DNA of 6,876 bases, taken from positions 1-6,876 of the forward strand of contig CACZQZ010000129.1 in the NCBI GenBank assembly GCA_902783405.1, given 5' to 3'. Below, in pieces: positions 1 to 4,323 of the stretch; the stretch's first letter is position 1, and each line of letters starts with the position of its first letter. Made by a program: the position numbers and the translations under genes. This DNA comes from an uncultured Erysipelotrichaceae bacterium (lineage in GTDB: Bacteria; Bacillota_I; Bacilli_A; RF39; UBA660). The notes under the pieces are model-generated. The model was not told where the DNA came from. It saw only the letters and a program-made list of their open reading frames with translations, and ran no database searches.

Positions 1-27
1 CCCCCCCCCGTTTGCTATTTGCAAACG
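1..27. repeat. Poly-C run next to a perfect 7-bp hairpin
   Basis: Bases 1-9 are all C. CGTTTGC at 9-15 pairs perfectly with GCAAACG at 21-27 around the loop TATTT. Read on the minus strand this is a stable hairpin followed by nine Gs. A Rho-independent terminator would have T there, not G, so it is not a normal terminator. It may be genomic, or a sequencing artefact if this is a contig end. Confidence 0.6.
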
Positions 28-132
28 TGACTTTTAGTCTATCGTTTTATCACATCTGCTTTTCAAACTTATCCTTTATCGGTTGATTCCGTTATTTCTT
101 TTTGAAATAATTATTTCTATTATTCATCTTAC
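1..132 (-). other. Transcribed leader or small RNA of unknown identity, running out of the left edge
   Basis: The promoter at 139-168 points left and should start RNA near position 132, so everything from there to the window edge is probably transcribed on the minus strand. I see no open reading frame with a ribosome binding site in it; the best ATG, at 122-120, opens only an 11-codon Asn/Lys-rich frame. Two perfect hairpins can be seen: 92-98 with 104-110 (7 bp, 5-nt loop) and 9-15 with 21-27 (7 bp, 5-nt loop). The leader could be a riboswitch or T-box, the start of a structured RNA, or an ordinary 5' UTR. I could not match a known class: no T-box core, SAM or lysine riboswitch signature is visible. 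The gene it serves lies outside the window. Confidence 0.35.
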
Positions 133-138
133 GCTTTC

Positions 139-168
139 ATTGTACCACATTTCAAAACATTTTGACAA
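139..168 (-). promoter_or_regulatory. Sigma-A promoter reading left, out of the window
   Basis: On the minus strand the -35 is TTGTCA (168-163, 5 of 6 consensus bases). An 18-nt spacer follows, then the -10 TACAAT (144-139, 5 of 6), preceded by TGG so that it forms an extended -10. It lies downstream of the proS terminator, so it starts a new transcription unit to the left. The expected start is near 132. No gene for it is inside the window. Confidence 0.6.
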
Positions 169-250
169 CTATTTTTACCATTATTTTCTATAAAACAAAT
201 CCAAATGATTCTCTTTGTTAAGTTTTCCACATATGAGTTATTATGTACAT

Positions 251-284
251 AAAAAATAAAGAGAGTTATCATTTACTCTCTTTA
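251..284 (-). terminator. Rho-independent terminator of proS
   Basis: A perfect 10-bp stem (275-284 with 257-266) encloses an 8-nt loop and is followed on the minus strand by six Ts (256-251). It starts about 16 nt after the proS stop codon. The T-rich sequence on the other side (285-301) could let it act weakly on the plus strand as well, but no plus-strand gene needs it. Confidence 0.88.
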
Positions 285-299
285 GTCTTTATTATTTTT

Positions 300-1715
300 T
301 TAATAAGCCCTTGCAAAATAAACATAAGTTTCTGCGTTTTCTCCACAACAAACACATTTTTTATTTTCAATTTTATCCGTGCATAAACATCTTGTTGTAG
401 CCTGTAATTGTTCTTTAACCTTAAGTTCACAAGACTCTTTTCCACACCAAGGAGCTTTAACAAAACCACCTTGATTTAATTTTTCTTCCATATCTTTCAT
501 TTTTTCCACAGTATAAGTTTTTTGTTTTAAATTATTTTCTGCTTTATTAAGCATTTCTCTGTGGATAACTTCTAAAATCTCTTCAGTTTTTGTATCAATT
601 TCATCTAAAGATATCGTTTGTTTTGTATAATCATTTCTTTTAGCAACAATACAAGAATTATTTTCAGCATCTTTTGGACCAATTTCAATACGAACTGGAA
701 TTCCTCTCATTTCAGCATCACTAAATTTCCATCCTGGAGATTTATCAGAACGATCTATTTTAACTCTAATATTTTTAGCCTTTAATTTATTATAAATTTC
801 ATCTACTTTTTCTTTTACTTCATCATTTTCCTTAATTGGTATAATCATAACTTGAATAGGTGCTACCTTAGGTGGTAATACTAGACCATTATCATCTCCA
901 TGAACCATAATAACAGCCCCAATTAATCTAGTAGATATTCCCCAAGAAGTTTGATATACATATTTTTGAGTATTATCTTTATCTAAAAATTTCATATCAA
1001 ATGCTTTAGCAAAACCTTGTCCAAAATAATGACTTGTACCTGCTTGAAGAGCTTTTCCATCATGCATTAATGCTTCTATTGTGTAAGTTTCTTCTGCTCC
1101 TGCAAATTTTTCTTTTTCTGTCTTTTTTCCAGTAATAACAGGAAGAGCTAAAAGATTATTAGCTATATCAATATAGGTATTTAACATTCTAAGAGTTTCT
1201 TCTTTTGCTTCTTTCTCTGTCGCATGAATGGTATGTCCTTCTTGCCATAGAAATTCAGATCCTCTAAGAAATGGTCTAGTCGTTTTTTCCCATCTTACAA
1301 CACTACACCACTGATTATATAATTTAGGCAAATCACGATAAGAATTAACCACTTTAGCATAATGCTCACAAAATAAAGTTTCACTTGTTGGACGAATCAT
1401 TAAAGGCTCTTCTAAAGAGTCGCTTCCTCCCTTTGTTACAACAGCACATTCTGGAGCAAATCCTTCTACATGAGATGCTTCTTTTTTAAGTAAATTTTCT
1501 GGTATTAACATTGGCATGTAAACATTCTCATGACCTGTTTCTTCAAATTTTTCATCTGCATATTTTTGTATATTTTCCCATATAGCATACCCATATGGAC
1601 GATAAATAATAAATCCTTTTAAACTAGAGTAATCCATAAGTTCTGCCTTTTTGCACACATCGGTATACCATTGTGCAAAATCTGTATCCATAGAACAAAT
1701 CGCATTATTTTTCAT
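300..1715 (-). CDS. proS: Proline--tRNA ligase, archaeal/eukaryotic type (class II)
   Basis: This cytoplasmic enzyme charges tRNA-Pro with proline using ATP. The 471-residue length and layout fit the archaeal/eukaryotic-type ProRS found in some Bacteria, not the longer bacterial type with an editing domain inserted between motifs 2 and 3. Motif 1 lies around residues 34-50 (RPYGYAIWENIQ), the proline-site TSE at 110-112, motif 2 around 139-160 (VVRWEKTTRPF, R141/E143, then FLWQEGHT), and motif 3 around 258-286 with R263. The anticodon-binding domain starts near 286. A C-terminal zinc domain carries C424-x4-C429 and C454-x2-C457, and the chain ends in the family-typical YFARAY. The ATG is preceded by GAGGAG at good spacing and aligns with the usual N-terminus before the DFAQWYTDV segment. 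It has its own extended -10 promoter and terminator. It sits directly after divIC, a place taken by other genes in B. subtilis. Identity is very secure. Confidence 0.97.
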   Translation of the reverse strand: MKNNAICSMDTDFAQWYTDVCKKAELMDYSSLKGFIIYRPYGYAIWENIQKYADEKFEETGHENVYMPMLIPENLLKKEASHVEGFAPECAVVTKGGSDSLEEPLMIRPTSETLFCEHYAKVVNSYRDLPKLYNQWCSVVRWEKTTRPFLRGSEFLWQEGHTIHATEKEAKEETLRMLNTYIDIANNLLALPVITGKKTEKEKFAGAEETYTIEALMHDGKALQAGTSHYFGQGFAKAFDMKFLDKDNTQKYVYQTSWGISTRLIGAVIMVHGDDNGLVLPPKVAPIQVMIIPIKENDEVKEKVDEIYNKLKAKNIRVKIDRSDKSPGWKFSDAEMRGIPVRIEIGPKDAENNSCIVAKRNDYTKQTISLDEIDTKTEEILEVIHREMLNKAENNLKQKTYTVEKMKDMEEKLNQGGFVKAPWCGKESCELKVKEQLQATTRCLCTDKIENKKCVCCGENAETYVYFARAY

Positions 1716-1739
1716 ACTATCTCCTCATCTCTAAAAGTT

Positions 1740-1748
1740 ATTATAACA
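1740..1748 (-). promoter_or_regulatory. Extended -10 promoter for proS
   Basis: On the minus strand TGT precedes a perfect TATAAT (1745-1740), giving the TGnTATAAT extended -10. The -35 region at 17 nt spacing is only a T run, so the promoter would rely on the extended -10. The expected transcript start is near 1733, giving a short leader of about 18 nt before the proS ATG that still contains the ribosome binding site. That leaves no room for a T-box. Confidence 0.55.
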
Positions 1749-1760
1749 AGAATCTAAAGA

Positions 1761-1782
1761 AAAAAAAAGACTTTATCTTTTT
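1761..1782 (-). terminator. Weak AT-rich hairpin at the end of divIC
   Basis: AAAAAGA at 1782-1776 pairs with TCTTTTT at 1770-1764 around a 5-nt loop. Ts continue to 1761, and the stem overlaps the last divIC codons. With a single G-C pair the stem is weak, so this may be a leaky terminator that lets some divIC transcription continue into proS. Confidence 0.35.
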
Positions 1783-2216
1783 CTTTTTTTTCTATCTCCT
1801 TTTAAAGACCATAAAATACATAAAATCATGATTCCTAAAACAAATGATCCTATCATAATATAATTTTTATTTTCTTTAAAAAAATCTTTTGATTTTATTT
1901 TTTTATTTTGATTGTTATTTTCATTTACTTGAATAACATATTCTCCATTTTTAGTATATAAATAATTTTCTCTAGCATATCTAGCTAAATAATCATCATC
2001 TTGCAAACGATTAATTTCAACTTGAAGATTTTCTTCCGTTTCTTTTAAACTATTTAGTTCATTTCCGAGTGACTTCTTTTGATCACTCAAATTTTTTATC
2101 TGATAAGAGTAAATGCAAAGATTGATAACGGCATAAGAAGCAATAATACAAGATATCGTTCCAAAAACTAGCAATCTCTTTTTAGATGCTTTTGGAATTC
2201 TTTTTTTCTTAGCCAT
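1773..2216 (-). CDS. divIC: Septum formation initiator, DivIC/FtsB family, with extra C-terminal membrane helix
   Basis: DivIC works with FtsL and DivIB in the divisome that activates septal wall synthesis. The 147-residue protein has a basic cytoplasmic N-terminus (1-14), a membrane helix (about 15-36), and a coiled-coil stretch (about 40-72). The family-typical box follows at 75-97, here in the form DYLARYAREN, ahead of GEYV. Unlike the usual single-pass DivIC (about 125 residues in B. subtilis), it continues with an Asn/Lys-rich linker. A second hydrophobic helix (about 119-137) and a strongly basic tail (139-147) follow, predicting a hairpin with both ends inside the cell. I place the start at ATG 2216, which has GAGGTGA a few bases upstream. 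An in-frame TTG at 2270 is part of the -35 of the divIC promoter and cannot be the start. Position directly after yabQ matches B. subtilis. Confidence 0.9.
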   Translation of the reverse strand: MAKKKRIPKASKKRLLVFGTISCIIASYAVINLCIYSYQIKNLSDQKKSLGNELNSLKETEENLQVEINRLQDDDYLARYARENYLYTKNGEYVIQVNENNNQNKKIKSKDFFKENKNYIMIGSFVLGIMILCILWSLKGDRKKRKR

Positions 2217-2241
2217 AACTTCACCTCTTATTCTTAATTTT

Positions 2242-2270
2242 ATTCTAGCATCATTACCATGGATTTTCAA
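2242..2270 (-). promoter_or_regulatory. Sigma-A promoter for divIC
   Basis: On the minus strand the -35 is TTGAAA (2270-2265, 5 of 6), followed by a 17-nt spacer and the -10 TAGAAT (2247-2242, 5 of 6). TGC before the -10 makes it an extended -10. It lies between the yabQ stop and the divIC ATG. It would let the division gene be expressed in growing cells independently of the sporulation genes upstream. It also shows that the divIC reading frame upstream of 2216 is not translated. Confidence 0.72.
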
Positions 2271-2288
2271 GGAAAGTTTTTATCAACT

Positions 2289-2564
2289 TTACTCTTTTTT
2301 ACACTTTTTTTGTATTATTATTTCTAAAATAGAACCTAAGATAATACAAAGAACAGAATAAGGATGAAAAATTGCGTGATTGATATATTTTATACCTAAA
2401 AAATAAAGCAAAGAAAAATCAAATACCATAATAAATATTACAAATACTTTAAATAATGTTTTTAACTTTATAACATATTTATAATTCCAATTTAAAAAAA
2501 AAGAAAAAATGATTCCATAAAGAAAAGAATAAATGATAAGTATAATCTGTTCATGTAATGTCAT
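2289..2564 (-). CDS. yabQ: Spore cortex biosynthesis membrane protein YabQ, short form
   Basis: In B. subtilis YabQ is a mother-cell membrane protein needed for spore cortex formation; its biochemical role is not known. This 91-residue protein is almost entirely membrane. Hydrophobic helices lie at about 6-25, 36-57 and 68-84, with a Lys-rich end (86-90). The MTL start and the first two helices resemble the YabQ N-terminus, and identity rests mainly on this and on its place between yabP and divIC. It is much shorter than B. subtilis YabQ (about 211 residues) and lacks the later part. Its ATG overlaps the yabP stop as ATGA. No Shine-Dalgarno sequence lies at normal distance (the nearest GGAAGGA is more than 15 nt away), so translation probably depends on ribosomes finishing yabP. 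It is likely transcribed from the sigma-E-like promoter ahead of yabP. Confidence 0.8.
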   Translation of the reverse strand: MTLHEQIILIIYSFLYGIIFSFFLNWNYKYVIKLKTLFKVFVIFIMVFDFSLLYFLGIKYINHAIFHPYSVLCIILGSILEIIIQKKCKKE

Positions 2565-2851
2565 TTAAATAATTTATTAAAAAATCCTTCCTCTTTTGTT
2601 TTTTTCTCCTTTTCATCTACATAACTTAAACTATTTATCTTTCCTTTAATAGAAACGTTTCCTTGATAAGTATCTAATTTGATCATCTCTAGTCCTTCAC
2701 CTTTAATCGTTAAATATCCCATAGTGGTAGTCATAAAAAATTCTTCTTCATCAAAGTTTTCTATTTTTTTTACACCTGTAATCATAAGGTTTTTACGTTC
2801 ATTCATTGTCATCGTATGATTATAATTTGATATAACGTCTGACTTGTCCAT
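2561..2851 (-). CDS. yabP: Sporulation protein YabP (YabP/YqfC family)
   Basis: YabP belongs to the YabP/YqfC family of small sporulation proteins made in the mother cell under sigma-E in B. subtilis, where it is linked to cortex assembly; its molecular activity is unknown. The 96-residue protein has no signal peptide or membrane helix. It shows the family's beta-rich pattern: RKNLMITGVKKIENFDEEEF at about 19-38, then a TTTMGYLTIKGEGL-like strand pair, and a final GNVSIKGKINSLSYV segment. It ends in a charged tail and a FFNKLFK tip that may touch membrane. The length is close to B. subtilis YabP (about 100). The ATG has AGGAGG 8 nt upstream. It heads a yabP-yabQ unit behind a sigma-E-like promoter and follows the spoVG terminator. 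In B. subtilis yabO lies just upstream; here it is absent. Confidence 0.9.
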   Translation of the reverse strand: MDKSDVISNYNHTMTMNERKNLMITGVKKIENFDEEEFFMTTTMGYLTIKGEGLEMIKLDTYQGNVSIKGKINSLSYVDEKEKKTKEEGFFNKLFK

Positions 2852-2870
2852 TTCCTCATCCTCCTAATAA

Positions 2871-2898
2871 AGAGTATGAAAAATTTTTAAAAATATGA
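2871..2898 (-). promoter_or_regulatory. Sigma-E-like sporulation promoter for yabP-yabQ
   Basis: On the minus strand TCATATT (2898-2892) matches the sigma-E -35 pattern KMATATT exactly. After a 13-nt spacer, CATACTCT (2878-2871) matches 7 of 8 positions of the sigma-E -10 pattern CATACAHT. The B. subtilis spacing is usually 14-15, so this is one base short. yabP and yabQ are sigma-E genes in B. subtilis, which supports the call. The -35 begins at the last T of the spoVG terminator. Confidence 0.75.
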
Positions 2899-2925
2899 AA
2901 AAACTTTATAGTTTCCTATAAAGTT
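2898..2925 (-). terminator. Rho-independent terminator of spoVG
   Basis: A perfect 10-bp stem, AACTTTATAG (2925-2916) with CTATAAAGTT (2911-2902), is closed by a GAAA tetraloop and runs into a T tract ending at 2898. The stem begins inside the TAA stop codon of spoVG. It separates spoVG transcription from the sporulation promoter directly downstream. Confidence 0.9.
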
Positions 2926-3184
2926 AGTCTTCTAAATTGTTATAAGCTTCTAAAATTGAATCTTCAAACATTTTTCTTACTTCTGGATTAATTGGATGAG
3001 CAATATCACGATATCCTCCAGTAGGTGTTTTTCTTGAAGGCATAGCAATAAATAATCCTTTATCTCCTTCAATAATTCTAATATCATGAACAGCAAAAGC
3101 ATCATCTAAAAGTACAGATGCGATTCCTTTCATTCTATTGTCTTCTTTTTCAACTTTGCGTACATTTACTGATGTTATTTTCAA
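2924..3184 (-). CDS. spoVG: SpoVG, regulatory RNA/DNA-binding protein
   Basis: SpoVG is a small conserved nucleic-acid-binding regulator. In B. subtilis it affects septation and spore formation, and in other Firmicutes it affects cell-surface and virulence genes. The 86 residues follow the family from end to end: [11 protein letters not shown] at the start, [14 protein letters not shown] at 17-30, [20 protein letters not shown] at 32-51, and the signature [13 protein letters not shown] at 58-70. It is somewhat shorter than the B. subtilis protein (about 97), lacking the acidic tail. The start is a TTG at 3184, chosen because it matches the family N-terminus, has GGAGGGAG upstream, and is preceded in frame by a stop. 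The gene has its own sigma-A promoter and a strong terminator, so it forms a single-gene unit. The B. subtilis spoVG promoter is sigma-H dependent; I see no sigma-H pattern here. Confidence 0.96.
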   Translation of the reverse strand: MKITSVNVRKVEKEDNRMKGIASVLLDDAFAVHDIRIIEGDKGLFIAMPSRKTPTGGYRDIAHPINPEVRKMFEDSILEAYNNLED

Positions 3185-3194
3185 GTAAATTCAA

Positions 3195-3202
3195 CTCCCT
3201 CC
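3195..3202 (-). promoter_or_regulatory. Ribosome binding site of spoVG that decides the TTG start
   Basis: GGAGGGAG (3202-3195 on the minus strand) ends 10 nt before the TTG at 3184-3182. The inner GGAG gives slightly long spacing and the outer GGAGG would be 13 nt away. No ATG or GTG in frame lies nearer, and an in-frame TGA upstream blocks extension. A strong site paired with a weak start codon may tune SpoVG output. Confidence 0.7.
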
Positions 3203-3224
3203 AGTATATTATATATACAAATTT

Positions 3225-3254
3225 ATTTTAATATAATTGTAATGTATTTGTCAA
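3225..3254 (-). promoter_or_regulatory. Sigma-A promoter for spoVG
   Basis: On the minus strand a perfect TTGACA (3254-3249) is followed by an 18-nt spacer and TAAAAT (3230-3225, 5 of 6 bases). The -35 overlaps the last codon and the TGA stop of veg. The predicted leader is about 35 nt and carries the ribosome binding site. A second TATAAT at 3213-3208 lies too close to the ribosome binding site to give a useful leader. Confidence 0.7.
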
Positions 3255-3460
3255 TAGTCAATTTTAATAGTTTTGGTAATTATATCACTATAGCTAAATG
3301 ATTTCACTCTAATTTGATCTTGTACTAAAAAAGTATAATCATATAATTTTTTTATAGTGACATGATACTTTTCAAATTTATTTCTTCCTAAATTATAATG
3401 AATTGTAACAATCTTACCAACGTATGGGTTTAGTTTTTCTTTAACAGCCTCTATATTCAT
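3251..3460 (-). CDS. veg: Veg family protein
   Basis: Veg is a small conserved Firmicutes protein. In B. subtilis it is abundant in growing cells and has been linked to biofilm matrix gene control and spore outgrowth; its molecular action is not settled. The 69-residue protein matches the family: LNPYVGKIVTIHYNLGRNK in the first third, a YHVTIKKLYDYTFLVQ middle, and the typical end FSYSDIITKTIKI (compare the SYSYADILTETVEL ending in B. subtilis). It is shorter than B. subtilis Veg (86) because the tail is missing. AGGAGG (3470-3465) overlaps the yabG stop codon and lies 4 nt before the ATG, so only 8 nt separate the genes and translation is probably coupled. I found no good promoter in the end of yabG, so veg may be carried on the yabG transcript. 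The gene order yabG-veg is the B. subtilis one. Confidence 0.9.
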   Translation of the reverse strand: MNIEAVKEKLNPYVGKIVTIHYNLGRNKFEKYHVTIKKLYDYTFLVQDQIRVKSFSYSDIITKTIKIDY

Positions 3461-3468
3461 GAATCCTC

Positions 3469-4251
3469 CTATCTAGGATATCCAATATACATGGTTCCTT
3501 TGGTTTTAATACCTCCTATGCCATCTTTTCCATATTTTGTTTTTTCTAATAATGGAATTAAATCAATATCTTCTGTTATTTCAGATAAACTAATATTTTT
3601 AGCTATAATGGCCGGATCTAAAGCATGAATGTTAATTCTTTTTGGGCTAGAAGCAAAATTAGCTCCTGCTTTAATTAATTCTTCATAATCAGATTGACAA
3701 GCTCCTGCAATGATAATTAATTTTTCATGACTATGTTCATATTTTCTAGCTTCTGTAATAGAATTAATAAAATTTCTACTATTTTTATAAGCATTTAAAT
3801 CATGAATATTTCCTTTTTTTTTGAAATAAGCATCGTGTCCAGTAATAACTAAAATATTAGGGTTATGTTCTTTTAATAAATCCATCATTCTCTCTGGTAA
3901 TATGTTTTCTTTCTCACAAACACCTATCGCCCAAATGTTATTACTCTCATAATAATCCATACATCTTTTTAAATAATCTTCATCTCCATCAATATGTAAA
4001 ATTTTCCCAGGTAAGTAAAAATATTCGCCTCTTTCTAATTCTTTTTCTTCATGAACTCTTTCTATAAATTTTTCTTCTTCTTCATCTTTTTCATTTTGAT
4101 ATATCTTTAAATCATCTTTAGGACTATCTGCATATAAACGATTATTTTTTCCTTTTAAATAATAAATCCCATCTTTTATATCGATAATACAAAAGATAAT
4201 ATCATTATGGTAAGAATTTCTAGTGACATAATCTCCTACTTTATATTCCAT
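3469..4251 (-). CDS. yabG: Sporulation-specific cysteine protease YabG
   Basis: YabG is a protease made in the mother cell that trims spore coat proteins during spore maturation. In Clostridioides it also processes germination proteins. The 260-residue protein (B. subtilis 290) begins with a small beta-rich region (KVGDYVTRNSY), then a charged stretch (about 53-75). The catalytic core starts near 80 with LPGKILHIDGD. The core shows VITGHDA with H139 and IIAGACQSDYEELI with C185. Their 46-residue spacing equals that of the catalytic His172 and Cys218 pair I recall for the B. subtilis enzyme. The signature AGANFASSPKRINIHALDP (195-213) follows. There is no signal peptide. The ATG has AGGTGA just upstream. 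A sigma-E-like promoter precedes it, and a terminator isolates it from the TPM gene. In B. subtilis yabG is a sigma-K gene, so earlier expression here would be a difference. Veg follows within 8 nt. Confidence 0.96.
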   Translation of the reverse strand: MEYKVGDYVTRNSYHNDIIFCIIDIKDGIYYLKGKNNRLYADSPKDDLKIYQNEKDEEEEKFIERVHEEKELERGEYFYLPGKILHIDGDEDYLKRCMDYYESNNIWAIGVCEKENILPERMMDLLKEHNPNILVITGHDAYFKKKGNIHDLNAYKNSRNFINSITEARKYEHSHEKLIIIAGACQSDYEELIKAGANFASSPKRINIHALDPAIIAKNISLSEITEDIDLIPLLEKTKYGKDGIGGIKTKGTMYIGYPR

Positions 4252-4266
4252 ATCATCACCTAATTA

Positions 4267-4294
4267 AAAGTATGAAAAAAAAAACAAAATATGA
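4267..4294 (-). promoter_or_regulatory. Sigma-E-like sporulation promoter for yabG
   Basis: On the minus strand TCATATT (4294-4288) is an exact match to the sigma-E -35 pattern. After a 13-nt, almost pure-T spacer comes CATACTTT (4274-4267), 7 of 8 positions of the sigma-E -10. The design and the 13-nt spacing are identical to the promoter before yabP. A sigma-K promoter would want an AC -35 box and a CATAnnnTA -10, which fit less well. The -35 starts at the last T of the upstream terminator. Confidence 0.75.
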
Positions 4295-4323
4295 AAAAAA
4301 GGAAGACATTATCCATGTCTTCC
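4294..4323 (-). terminator. Rho-independent terminator of the zinc-ribbon/TPM operon
   Basis: A perfect 9-bp stem, GGAAGACAT (4323-4315) with ATGTCTTCC (4309-4301), has a 5-nt loop and is followed by seven Ts (4300-4294). The 5' arm encodes the last Gly-Arg-His of the TPM protein, and the TAA stop falls across the loop and the start of the 3' arm. Translation to the end of the gene should therefore affect folding of the hairpin. Confidence 0.9.

Noticed and set aside
161..200. Plus-strand promoter from TTGACA at 162 and TATAAA near 190
   Set aside because: The spacing of about 21 nt is too long and no plus-strand gene follows; the TTGACA is the partly symmetric reverse of the minus-strand -35.
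269..469. Open frame of 66 codons on the minus strand over the 3' end of proS
   Set aside because: It overlaps proS in another frame and runs through the proS terminator. It has Lys/Ile-rich composition and no recognisable domain, so it is a shadow.
1716..1772. T-box riboswitch ahead of proS
   Set aside because: The gap from divIC to proS is only 57 nt, far too short for a T-box, and none of its motifs are present.
2217..2270. Longer divIC with 18 extra N-terminal residues starting at TTG 2270
   Set aside because: The TTG is the -35 of the divIC promoter and the -10 lies inside the extension. The ATG at 2216 has a proper ribosome binding site and fits the family.
2270..2300. Terminator between yabQ and divIC
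   Set aside because: A 6-bp AAAGTT/AACTTT stem is present but it contains few G-C pairs and lacks a T tract on the minus strand.
3461..3600. Vegetative promoter for veg inside the end of yabG
   Set aside because: A TATATT is present near 3490 but no -35 lies at suitable spacing and the extended -10 is out of register.
4267..4300. Direct repeat with 2871-2902 (GTATGAAAAA and AAATATGAAAAA on the plus strand)
   Set aside because: The similarity is explained by the shared sigma-E -35 and -10 elements and poly-A/T; not a mobile or recombination repeat.
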